Below, one piece after another: positions 15,614 through 23,846 of a DNA stretch of 64,000 nucleotides. The first letter of the stretch is position 1, and every line of letters begins with the position of its first letter. The stretch comes from Bacteroides ilei (GTDB lineage Bacteria; Bacteroidota; Bacteroidia; Bacteroidales; Bacteroidaceae). A program made the position numbers and the translations under genes. The notes below the pieces were generated by a model. That model had not been told where the DNA came from, searched no databases, and saw only the letters and a program-made list of their open reading frames with translations. The stretch spans positions 631,997-695,996 of the forward strand of contig NZ_LT635801.1 of the NCBI RefSeq assembly GCF_900128495.1. The letters are read 5' to 3'.

Positions 15614-16963
15614 TTATGCTTTCGGTAGTTGGTATTCCCGTTCTATTTTAGCAGACAGTTCTTTTGAGTCTGCCTGCCAGTCTTCGCCATAAAGGTTTTC
15701 CATCCGTCTTGCTATTTCTTCACGTTCTTTTCCATCCAGAGAATATATTTTATCAATGTAGGTGCTTGCAATGAAAGAAAGGTTTACGGTTTTCAGTTCA
15801 TTGTCATCAAGTGCATATCCGTATTCAAAGGCTTCTGTAAGGATTGGTTCATAAAAAAGCCTGTCTTTTTTAAGTGCGGCAAGCAGTGCATAGCCATATT
15901 GGTTGACTGCTATGGATTTCAATTCCTCTTTCTTGGCAATTTCAGCTCCTTTAAGGAAGCATTTTACAGCTTGTTTGGTATCTCTTGAAAGATTGAATGC
16001 GATACCCTTATAGTCATATAGCTGTATCAGAATCTGGTTGCATTCCTTGGTTTCTTCTTTAGCCGTTTGTACAATGCTGATTCCTCTATCTAGTATTTTA
16101 TGAGTGAAGGCAGATTCGCTTTTGAAACTCAGCATGAATCCTCCATAAATCAGATAGGCTGAAGCCCACATTACCGTTCCTCCAATTTCACGGCATATAT
16201 CCACAAGCTCTTCTCCCAAATTTTTCACTTCCTGCTTTTTGCCTGCATTTGCAGCTTCTCCCAGTTCAAATAGGCATTTTCTATATCTCACTTGTGGATC
16301 ATGAGGGTCTCCTTGTGTGGCTATTTCCTTGTAGGCTCCTGACATATTCTGGTTAGGTATTTTAATCAGGCACGCCTTTTCCTTAAGCTTCTCTAGCAGT
16401 GGTTTGTATATTTCTCGGCCGTTATAGTCTGTTAATATCAGACTGGACTGGGTTGGAAGAATCTCCGCCAGTTCCTTTATGCACTTGTTTAGTGATTCCA
16501 CATCTGCTATTTTGTAAACAACGACTGTTATACCCAGTATATTATCCGTGATTCCGGCAAAGGTTTTGAAACTGGTTACCAGACGGACATAAAATGATTT
16601 CATTTCGTCAATATCGTCATAGTTCAGTTCTTTTGCTTCCTGTTTCAGTTGTTCGAAGTCCGTCCATTTCCATTCCGGGTATTTTTTCATATCAGTCTCA
16701 AAGGACGTAATCCATTCAGTTATCAGAAAAGCATATAATGCCTTTGGCGATTCATAATCCGTCATGAATGCAAGAATAATGTCACTGCTTTTTCCGTAAG
16801 CAGATCCTTCCAGACGGATAAATCCTTCCACTAGTGGGTAGTCTTCCTGATTACAAGTTAGACAATATACCTTTGCATCTGGACATTCTTGCCTTTTCTC
16901 CATCCAAAGATTCTGTATATAGCCTACTCTGATAGCTATCGGATTATGTTCGTTATTTATCAT
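15614..16963 (-). CDS. TPR-containing T6SS-associated protein, paralogue of the VgrG/Rhs adaptor-like protein
   Basis: A 449-residue protein with the same plan as the 10677-12068 product: an N-terminal alpha/beta part (with GITVVVYKIADVESLNKCIK and SSLILTDYNG) and a C-terminal TPR-like helical part (YKGIAFNLSRDTKQAVKCFL, GAEIAKKEELKSIAVNQYGY). It ends with a MENLYGEDWQ motif like the GKDW motif of its paralogue. It has no VgrG beside it and is convergent with the Exo-BRCT gene. It may be an adaptor left behind when its VgrG/effector genes were lost, or one that works in trans with cluster 2, which lacks its own. Both are inference. Confidence 0.6.
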   Translation of the reverse strand: MINNEHNPIAIRVGYIQNLWMEKRQECPDAKVYCLTCNQEDYPLVEGFIRLEGSAYGKSSDIILAFMTDYESPKALYAFLITEWITSFETDMKKYPEWKWTDFEQLKQEAKELNYDDIDEMKSFYVRLVTSFKTFAGITDNILGITVVVYKIADVESLNKCIKELAEILPTQSSLILTDYNGREIYKPLLEKLKEKACLIKIPNQNMSGAYKEIATQGDPHDPQVRYRKCLFELGEAANAGKKQEVKNLGEELVDICREIGGTVMWASAYLIYGGFMLSFKSESAFTHKILDRGISIVQTAKEETKECNQILIQLYDYKGIAFNLSRDTKQAVKCFLKGAEIAKKEELKSIAVNQYGYALLAALKKDRLFYEPILTEAFEYGYALDDNELKTVNLSFIASTYIDKIYSLDGKEREEIARRMENLYGEDWQADSKELSAKIEREYQLPKA

Positions 16964-17034
16964 ATCGGATTATATTTCTATTGTTTTAGCAAACTTTGTA
17001 CTCGTTATTGTATATTCTTTGTTCAAAGACAAAG

Positions 17035-17502
17035 TCATGTCAGTAAATCATGAGCCCGGATATTGGCGAATATTTTCTGTGGTTTCCGGAAAGCCTGTAA
17101 TGATTTCGTGTAGTGTTCTTGATACATACGATTCCTTGAAGAATACCAGATCGTTGTTGGGCTTGTTGATGTCTGACTGCAAAGTTTTGTTGGCATAGGA
17201 CAGGATATCTCGGTCTCTGCTGTTATCATGCTTTCCAATCCGTCCTGAAGCAGCGAGTTGAAACGCAGTTTGAATGGTGGACGGGTAATCTTCGCATTCT
17301 TCAGATAGAATCGGATATTCACCATTTTGTAGATGTATCTCATGAGTACAATAATCTTCATGATTGTACTCTTACAGCTGACAGACTTGTCGATAAATAC
17401 GGTCAGTGGCTTGATATATCTTATTTCCACTTCTTTAAGTGGGCCTAAGTTTTTGATGATTATGGATTCTTTCATTATTTGAAGTTGTTTTCTTATAGAC
17501 AA
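17035..17502 (-). pseudogene. Decayed AAA-type ATPase fragment
   Basis: The N-terminus IIIKNLGPLKEVEIRYIKPLTVFI matches the opening of AAA_15/OLD-like ATPases, but the Walker A that should follow (GxxGxGKST) reads DKSVSCKST, so both glycines are lost. Around 17215 the frame shifts: the open frame turns into Ser/Thr/Pro-rich nonsense while another frame keeps the coherent sequence NKPNNDLVFFKESYVSRTLH to its own stop. The fragment is far shorter than any such ATPase. It is a relic, possibly of a defence gene. Confidence 0.7.
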
Positions 17503-17643
17503 AGATAGAGAATAATTAATGGATTACGGGTGTGTGGGGACTGATTTTTCAATATTTAATTTGTTTGCCTCTGTCTCAAACGGTTTTAGTGTTTGTTTGA
17601 CTACATGTGCCAACGTACATTAGAACAGTTAATAGCCTGTTTT

Positions 17644-17675
17644 CTTGGTTGTTTTCAGGTAAAAGGCTATCTTTG
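17644..17675 (+). promoter_or_regulatory. Promoter of the Panacea operon
   Basis: CTTG (17644-17647), 20 bp, then TATCTTTG (17668-17675) matches the Bacteroidota -33/-7 pattern with one -33 mismatch. The site lies inside the longer open frame that begins at 17593, which supports the start at 17695, 19 bp after the -7 box. Confidence 0.65.
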
Positions 17676-17694
17676 TAACCAAAATACATTGATT

Positions 17695-18285
17695 ATGTGC
17701 AAATTCTCTGAATCTACTAAACAGAAACTTGGTAATGCGATTATATATATTGCGCGTCATACATCCAGTCTCAGCAAGACAAAGCTGTTGAAACTTTTGT
17801 ATCTGATGGAGGAACGTATGGCGTTGAAATATCATGTCCCTTTCATTGGTATTCCGTTTGAGGTATGGCAGGCAGGCCCTGTAGCGAAGGATGTTTTCGT
17901 TGACCTTTCGGACGGCCCGTATCTTCTGAAGTCTTTTGTAAAGACAGATTTCAAGGATGGCGGTACCTTCATTGAGGCGGTAGCAGATTTTGATGACAGC
18001 GAATTCTCAGAATGTGAGATAGAGATGATGGACGAGATACTGGCAAAATATGGCAATATGACTGCTTCCGACTTGGTTGCAGAGACACACAAGGAGGGTA
18101 CTCTTTGGTATCGGGTGGCTGCTCGCACGGGATTGCTGGAAGCATTCAATAAGCATGAATGCAACAACTCCGACCGGCAGATCGACTTTACTGAAGCAAT
18201 GACTGATTGTGCGGCAGAGGATTATCGCGAGAGTTTGAATATACGGCAGACAGCTAACCTCTTAAATGCGGAATCCCATGTTTGA
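17695..18285 (+). CDS. Panacea-domain (DUF4065/SocA-like) antitoxin
   Basis: A 196-residue protein whose N-terminal ~140 residues carry the Panacea/DUF4065 pattern: LGNAIIYIARHTSSLSKTKLLKLLYLME, then GIPFEVWQAGPVAKDVFVDL, and LVAETHKEGTLWYRVAA near the end (each part quoted short of the whole domain). Panacea is a versatile antitoxin domain paired with many unrelated toxins. The frame is open from 17593, but the promoter's -7 box at 17668 places the real start at the ATG 17695. It overlaps the next gene by about 20 bp, the typical coupling of an antitoxin with its toxin. Confidence 0.8.
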   Translation: MCKFSESTKQKLGNAIIYIARHTSSLSKTKLLKLLYLMEERMALKYHVPFIGIPFEVWQAGPVAKDVFVDLSDGPYLLKSFVKTDFKDGGTFIEAVADFDDSEFSECEIEMMDEILAKYGNMTASDLVAETHKEGTLWYRVAARTGLLEAFNKHECNNSDRQIDFTEAMTDCAAEDYRESLNIRQTANLLNAESHV

Positions 18286-18736
18286 AGAAGGTAATTTGTT
18301 GTTTTTCCGTCCTTTTTTGTTCAAGAACGGAGCTGAGCCGCAGAACAAGTTTTTCCTTGTGCTTAAAAAAATGGAAAGTGATATTTTGCTTGCCAGTTTG
18401 CCTACATCTAAAGACCATGTACCATCAGATTTGGAGGTTAAGTATGGATGCTTGAACATTCCGGAGAGGATGCTGAATATTTTTGTGTTTATGGCTGGTG
18501 AGAATGTGGCTGTTAAGGATGACGGTACACCTTTTGCGTTTGATGAGAATACTTTTATTTATGGCTCCGATCTTGATACCTATCCGGCTGGACAGCTGGA
18601 TTTACAGGAGCGTATGGCGCAGACTTCTATTGAAAAAATAGGTACATTGGATGAAGGTGTTTTTAATAATCTTATCGCTTGCCTGTCAGAAAGCAAAATG
18701 GTGAAGAATAAGTTCAGAAGAATACTGCAAGATTAG
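18266..18736 (+). CDS. Putative toxin partner of the Panacea antitoxin
   Basis: A 156-residue protein beginning inside the 3' end of the Panacea gene; the ATG at 18266 or the one at 18278 could be used. The N-terminal half (FEEGNLLFFRPFLFKNG, then NKFFLVLKKMESDILLASLP) resembles the small SH3-like barrel of PemK/MazF-type proteins in spacing and hydrophobicity, but no catalytic residues can be assigned. The gene order and overlap argue for a toxin. The MazF-like fold is a weak suggestion only. Confidence 0.5.
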   Translation: MRNPMFEEGNLLFFRPFLFKNGAEPQNKFFLVLKKMESDILLASLPTSKDHVPSDLEVKYGCLNIPERMLNIFVFMAGENVAVKDDGTPFAFDENTFIYGSDLDTYPAGQLDLQERMAQTSIEKIGTLDEGVFNNLIACLSESKMVKNKFRRILQD

Positions 18737-18758
18737 ACGTATACTTATGTAAATCTCT

Positions 18759-19469
18759 ATGATTGATTTAAATAATATTGTGGCCAAAGAGGGTATTGGT
18801 GAGGGAGGCAATTGGAAAGTATATAGATGCCTGTTGCAGGACTGTTCATCTGTGATTGTCAAGGAGTCTAAAGGTTTTGTTGATATGGTCATAAAAGGCA
18901 GTATAAAGAAATATCAGCTTATCAAAGCTTTAGATATTCCTACCACATCGTTTTTGGAAGTGGTTTCTCTGGATGGCAAGTCTGTATTGGTTACAGAGGA
19001 TTTGAATAGTAATAATCTATGTTTTGTATCTCCTAATAGTGTTAAGACAGAAACAGATGAACTCCTGGCTTGCTTAAGGGATAATTCTATTCCTTGTTTA
19101 TCTTCTGAAAGGATAGATTCTAAGGCTGAGCAGTATTTTTATAAGAACAAAATAAAGGAAATTTCAAACTTTCCGTCTTTTTTACAACGTGTTAAAGAAG
19201 ATATTAACAAGGCTGCATGTCACAATATATCTATTGCCTTCGACTCTTATTTCTTCTCTATCGAGAAAGGTAAATTCTGTTCCGTTATTGATTATAGGAT
19301 TGCAGATTGGGATAATATAGAGGAATGTGAAGATATAGATTTCAAGGAATTATTGAATGCTAATATTGTGGAGTTTCAGGATGCTATGTTTCGGTTCCTT
19401 GAATTATTTGTTCAGGAAGGAGAAAAAAGGGAACTTTATCAATCATTGATTTCAGGTCTGACTCCGTAA
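18759..19469 (+). CDS. Protein with weak kinase/phosphotransferase-like features
   Basis: A 236-residue soluble protein third in the Panacea operon, 22 bp after the previous stop. GIGEGGNWKVYRC (glycine loop), SVIVKESKG (candidate ATP-binding Lys), LVTEDLN and a late FCSVIDYRIADWDN (possible D-x-D metal site) occur in the order expected for an aminoglycoside-phosphotransferase or HipA-like kinase fold. The usual HxD loop is replaced by FDSYFFSI, so it could be inactive. Recognition is by motif order only. Confidence 0.45.
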   Translation: MIDLNNIVAKEGIGEGGNWKVYRCLLQDCSSVIVKESKGFVDMVIKGSIKKYQLIKALDIPTTSFLEVVSLDGKSVLVTEDLNSNNLCFVSPNSVKTETDELLACLRDNSIPCLSSERIDSKAEQYFYKNKIKEISNFPSFLQRVKEDINKAACHNISIAFDSYFFSIEKGKFCSVIDYRIADWDNIEECEDIDFKELLNANIVEFQDAMFRFLELFVQEGEKRELYQSLISGLTP

Positions 19470-19523
19470 TATTGTAATAAACTTACTGATATATTTTAAA
19501 TTGATTATTGGTTTTATATATTT

Positions 19524-20279
19524 ATGAATAACTTTTGGATTGTTTTTGTCAAGACTTTGAATCAGACATTAAACATGTTGACTTTGGTTTCTGTCATCCT
19601 TGTTTTTTGTTTGGATATGTGGCTTTTTGATATTCCTGCTCCCTGCCAGTTCTTTGTTGCTTGTGGAAAATTCTTTTATGGAGTCGGACTGTCGTTCATT
19701 GCCGCCTACATATTCTACCTCATAACAGTTCATTATCCTGAAGTAAAGAAGGCAAGGACTGTTTATAAGGTTTCTGACTTTCCGGCTATGGCAATAGTTA
19801 CGAATATCGAACGGATATTCTTTGATATGGCAAAGAAGCAAGGAATGGATATTAAGAGGGAGAACCTGAATGAAAAGTTGATTAAGGATATTCTTTCTTC
19901 TACAAGATGTTATGATGATTCAACTCTCAATGATATTGATTCTCAAGGGAAAATAAAAGCAAAAAACTGGCTTGGGTATATTGTTTCCGTTGAAAAGACT
20001 TATCGCTCATTTATTAATGGTGTCAAACCACTCTATTCTCAGCTTGATTCAGAATATGTTGCTGCTATATCTGAGATTGAACAATGCGATTTTTCTCAGC
20101 CTATTATGGCGATGCTTCCCTTTTTAATATTACGACAACAGGCAAAACAGGAATCACAACAAAATACAGATTCAATTACTTTTGAGTTTGGTCTAGAGGA
20201 TTTTTTTCTTAAGTTATATAATAAATCTCAAGTTTTGCGTAAGATTATTGAAGAACGTCGGCTGAGATATAAATATTAA
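19524..20279 (+). CDS. Membrane protein of unknown function, last gene of the Panacea operon
   Basis: A 251-residue protein with two N-terminal membrane helices (about residues 16-35 and 44-67) and a ~180-residue cytoplasmic helical region rich in Lys, Glu and Gln. It follows the kinase-like gene by 54 bp on the same strand. The layout, two membrane spans and a charged helical tail, recalls membrane effectors of abortive systems, but no family motif is visible. Its stop lies about 90 bp before the left end of an IS982-family element. Confidence 0.55.
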   Translation: MNNFWIVFVKTLNQTLNMLTLVSVILVFCLDMWLFDIPAPCQFFVACGKFFYGVGLSFIAAYIFYLITVHYPEVKKARTVYKVSDFPAMAIVTNIERIFFDMAKKQGMDIKRENLNEKLIKDILSSTRCYDDSTLNDIDSQGKIKAKNWLGYIVSVEKTYRSFINGVKPLYSQLDSEYVAAISEIEQCDFSQPIMAMLPFLILRQQAKQESQQNTDSITFEFGLEDFFLKLYNKSQVLRKIIEERRLRYKY

Positions 20280-20480
20280 ATTTGTTTTGTATTTTAGCTC
20301 TATCCTAAATTGTAGAATAAGTCAACGAAAATCATCAGTGAAACATTATAAAATAGGCTTTTTATACTAACGTGAGTTCGATATAAGAATAAATATAATC
20401 TATTGAAAAATAGGAATATAGTAGTAAAGTGTTAAATTTATAGTGTCTAATTAGGGACATTCAGTAAATAGTATAAAATT

Positions 20481-20522
20481 AGCCAACTAATTCATACACA
20501 AAGTGTTGCGAATTAGTTGGCT
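20481..20522 (+). terminator. Hairpin at the left end of the nested IS
   Basis: A perfect 13-bp stem (20481-20493 with 20510-20522) followed by TTTTTT. It lies between the IS end and the transposase gene, so it would block transcription entering from outside, a known way for an IS to limit transposase expression. Confidence 0.75.
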
Positions 20523-20595
20523 TTTTTGTATCTTTAGGTATTCCCTCGCAAATAAGGTTTGGCAGCCAAAACGGGGGAAATTCCCCAACTAAGAT

Positions 20596-21954
20596 ATGGC
20601 TAAGATACAAAATATTTCAGAAATTCACCCTACTTTGGGCTTTACAGAATTTGATATTCTGGAAAAATACCGCAAGAGTTTTAACGAGAGTGAGCTTGGC
20701 AGGCTTCACTCGGTGTTTCCGTTTGAGCGTATGGCAAAAGCCTTGGGCCTGTCGGAACAGCGACTGGGACGCAGGAACATCTTCAGCCCTGCGGCAAAGA
20801 TTGCTCTCATGGTCCTGAAGGCATACACCGGATTCTCCGACAAACAGCTGGTGGAACATCTGAACGTCAACATACACTACCAGATGTTCTGCGGAATCAT
20901 GATAGACCCGTCCTTTCCCATAACCAACTACAAGATAGTCAGTGCCATCCGTAATGAGATGGCATCCCGTCTTGACATTGAATCCCTTCAGGAAGTGCTG
21001 GCCACACACTGGAAGCCGTATCTTGAAAACCTTCACGTGTGCATGACCGATGCCACATGCTACGAAAGCCACATGCGTTTCCCCACAGACATGAAACTCC
21101 TCTGGGAAAGCCTCGAATGGCTCTACAGGCATATGTGCCGTCATTGCAGGAATCTGGGCATAAGACGTCCCCGCAACAAATATGATGATGTTGCCAAGGC
21201 TTATCTGTCCTACTGTAAGAAAAGAAAGAGAAAGGCATCAAGGACAAGGATGCTCAAGCGCCGTATGATCAGACTCCTTGAAAAACTCCTTATGCAGAGG
21301 GATGGAATTCACAGGGAGTATGGAGCCTCACTCCGGTATACTCAGGATTACCGGAAGCGAATTTCCATCATCAGAAAGGTTCTTGTACAGGAGAAGGAAA
21401 TGTTTGAAGGCCGGAAGGTCAGTGACCGCATCGTCAGTATTGACCGTCATTATGTGCATCCCATCGTCAGAGGAAAGGAAACGAAATCCGTTGAGTTCGG
21501 TGCGAAGGTAAACAACATACAGATAGACGGCATATCGTTCATCGAACACCTCTCGTTCAAGGCTTTCAACGAGGGTATACGCCTGAAGGACTGTATCCGC
21601 ATGCAACAGAAGCTCATGAACGTGAGGGTAAGATGCGTGGCTGCCGATTCCATATATGCCAATAACGCCAACAGGAGGTTCTGCACGAAATACGGAATAT
21701 CCACGTCCTTCGTACGCAAGGGAAGGGCGGCCAGGGATGAATCCTTGAGGAAGGTTCTCAGAAGTGAACTCTCCAAAGAAAGGACCACCCGGCTTGAAGG
21801 AAGCTTCGGCACACAGAAGCAGCATTACTCGCTCTCCAGGGTAAAGGCACGGAACAGGAGGACGGAAATCCTGTGGATTTTCTTCGGAATACATACGGCA
21901 AATGCCGTACTGATGATTGACAAGATTAGGAACAGGGCGGTTAAAGCGGCATGA
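20596..21954 (+). CDS. IS transposase, DDE type (IS1182/IS5-like)
   Basis: A 452-residue intact transposase. The N-terminal part has the Bacteroidetes IS1182-like pattern (SPAAKIALMVLKAYTGFSDK, then QLVEHLNVNIHYQMFCGI). DDE landmarks are VCMTDATCYES (first Asp), VRCVAADSIYANNANRRFC (second Asp) and RLEGSFGTQKQHYSLSRV (Glu). A basic region lies in the middle. It should cut and rejoin the 16-bp ends of its own element. The exact IS family was not checked against a database. Confidence 0.85.
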   Translation: MAKIQNISEIHPTLGFTEFDILEKYRKSFNESELGRLHSVFPFERMAKALGLSEQRLGRRNIFSPAAKIALMVLKAYTGFSDKQLVEHLNVNIHYQMFCGIMIDPSFPITNYKIVSAIRNEMASRLDIESLQEVLATHWKPYLENLHVCMTDATCYESHMRFPTDMKLLWESLEWLYRHMCRHCRNLGIRRPRNKYDDVAKAYLSYCKKRKRKASRTRMLKRRMIRLLEKLLMQRDGIHREYGASLRYTQDYRKRISIIRKVLVQEKEMFEGRKVSDRIVSIDRHYVHPIVRGKETKSVEFGAKVNNIQIDGISFIEHLSFKAFNEGIRLKDCIRMQQKLMNVRVRCVAADSIYANNANRRFCTKYGISTSFVRKGRAARDESLRKVLRSELSKERTTRLEGSFGTQKQHYSLSRVKARNRRTEILWIFFGIHTANAVLMIDKIRNRAVKAA

Positions 21955-22161
21955 TATGATTTTACTGACGGAATCGGAAGAGGTCATCTGGCTTCTTCAG
22001 AAGTGTCATGTCCTGACGGATAGAATTATGTAAGAATACATGGAAAAATGACAATAAAAAATGGCATATGAAGATGATAGACCATAATCATTTCATATGC
22101 CATCTTATTTTGGGGACATTTACTGAATATCCCTAATTATAACATTTAAACGATTACCACT

Positions 22162-23066
22162 ATGTTCGCAGAGTCTAAAATTACAGAGATTTATTGTATG
22201 GCCGATGATTTTTGCAAGGAATTTGCGTTGCAACAGGAAAAATATATGATTGAAGATAAGAATACCAAGCAACGAAACAAACCAAACCGCATGAGCGATG
22301 CTGAAGTTATAGTGATTCTTATCCTGTTTCATTCCGGTGGTTTTCGTTGCTTCAAGCATTATTACAAGGAGTATATCTGCAAACATCTGAAAAACCTATT
22401 TCCGTGTCAGGTGTCCTACAACCGTTTTGTTGAACTGGAAAAGGAAGTACTGCTTCCCCTAACCATTTTCATCAAGAAAGTACTGTTAGGGACCTGTACC
22501 GGCATCAGCTTTGTTGATTCCACTCCCTTATATGTTTGCCGTAATCAGAGAATATTGATTTATAAGACATTCGAAGGACTTGCTGAACGTGAAAAATGTT
22601 CTATGGGATGGTTTTCGGATTTAAGATTCATCTGATTATTAATGACAAAGGTGAAATCCTCAATTCCATGTTTACTCCCGAGAATGTGGATGATCGGGAA
22701 CCGTTGAAAAGGGGAAAGTTCCTGGAAAACATCAAAGGAAAACTATGTGCAGACAAGGGATATATCGGTCAGGCTCTATTCGAAAACCTTTTTCTTAACG
22801 GCATACAGCTTTTCACTAAAGTTAAAAATAACATGAAGAATACCCTAATGAGTATAGCCGGCAAGATTCTGCTTAGAAAAAGAGCTTTGATTGAAACTGT
22901 CAATGATGAATTGAAGAACATAGCACAGATAGAGCACTCCAGACACCGTTCCTTCAACAATTTTATTGCTAACTCTTAGTCGGCTATTGCAGCATACTGC
23001 TTCTTTGAGAAGAAACCCGCCATTGATGTTAATTTTATCAATGACGGGCAACTTCCTATCTTTTGA
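22162..23066 (+). pseudogene. IS982-family transposase, frameshifted with a premature stop
   Basis: Two overlapping frames together encode an IS982-type transposase: first part 22162-22635 (MFAESKITEIYCMADDFCKE, then RFVELEKEV and GISFVDSTPLYVC), second part from about 22605 (GFKIHLIINDKGEI, LCADKGYIGQALF, RALIETVNDELK). The frame changes near 22610. A TAG at 22977-22979 interrupts the conserved C-terminus, after which the sequence continues in frame (AIAAYCFFEKKPAID) to TGA at 23064-23066. Two lesions make it inactive. Confidence 0.85.
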
Positions 23067-23368
23067 TTTTATATCGAATTCACGTTGTATTAGAATAGCC
23101 TTTTTGTTCCCTATCCTTATAGCCCGTTCCCGATAGTTGTTTTAACCACTTAACACCTGTTTGTTTCCCTGAAAAAGAAAGCCCCCAATCCCTCAATTAT
23201 CATACGGGGAGAAAAAACGAACAAATATGTACTAAGCACAAAGGGAAAGCTAATCCCTTAAAACCAACAGAAGAAGACAGGGAAAACAATTAAAATACCT
23301 GTTGATAACTTTTGGGGAGAAGGTGATTTTTTAATCATTGTATTACCATGTTTTATACTTATATAAGA

Positions 23369-23845
23369 TTATTCGTTATTATTTATAGATTTTTCTTGAA
23401 TGACTAATAAAGCATTATGAATGTAATCAATACTTCTCGAACTAAATAATTTTAATGGTGTATTAAAGTTCTCTTCAAAATCAATTATTCTTAAATTATT
23501 CTTATATAGCATTGAAACAGGACAAATTTCAAATATAATTTCTCCATTTCCAAAAGAAATATCTGCATAGAGTTTTATTTGAGATTGCTCCAACCTGATT
23601 TCAATGGATAATATAATTTCATCTATCCAATCTTCTTCTGATTTCTTCCAAGCCTTATTACATACAGTACTTATATTCCAATTATATATATCTTCTCTTA
23701 AATCTACTTCTATTCTCGAATACGCAACATTATCCATATTAAAATTCTTAATTGCTGAATTTATATGTGCTAATGTTGGTTTTATGAATAGTTCACTCCA
23801 TTCTCCAAGACTTACAATATTGCTTAGCTTCTTACCCATAACCAT
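23369..23845 (-). CDS. Candidate immunity protein for the Rhs2 toxin tip
   Basis: A 158-residue soluble protein with no recognised family, starting one base after the rhs2 stop on the same strand. It has alternating strands and helices and an acidic character (for example KKSEEDWIDEIILSIEIRLE), with no signal peptide. Position directly behind an Rhs tip and low GC support the immunity assignment. It is the last gene of cluster 2. Start could be Met1 or Met3 of the frame. Confidence 0.6.
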   Translation of the reverse strand: MVMGKKLSNIVSLGEWSELFIKPTLAHINSAIKNFNMDNVAYSRIEVDLREDIYNWNISTVCNKAWKKSEEDWIDEIILSIEIRLEQSQIKLYADISFGNGEIIFEICPVSMLYKNNLRIIDFEENFNTPLKLFSSRSIDYIHNALLVIQEKSINNNE

Positions 23846-23846
23846 T

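Larger units (their letters stand above)
20454..22133 (+). mobile_element. Insertion sequence (~1.68 kb) nested in the IS982 element
   Basis: The ends GGGACATTCAGTAAAT (left) and ATTTACTGAATATCCC (right) are inverted repeats with one mismatch in 16 bp. Both are flanked by TAATTA, which could be a target duplication; because TAATTA is its own reverse complement, some of it could belong to the repeat. It carries one intact transposase gene and, near its left end, a terminator-like hairpin. Confidence 0.85.
20370..23085 (+). mobile_element. IS982-family insertion sequence, interrupted by another IS
   Basis: Inverted ends ACGTGAGTTCGATATAA (20370-20386) and TTATATCGAATTCACGT (23069-23085, reverse strand, one mismatch) enclose an IS982-type transposase gene. 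A second IS (20454-22133) sits between the left end and the transposase gene. Without it the element would be about 1.03 kb, the normal size for IS982. The true outer limits may lie a few bases beyond the stated core repeats. The transposase is frameshifted, so this copy is dead. The 283 bp after it (23086-23368) show no gene. Confidence 0.8.

Noticed and set aside
17593..17694. N-terminal extension of the Panacea protein from 17593
   Set aside because: The -7 box TATCTTTG at 17668-17675 lies inside it, so transcription starts after it.
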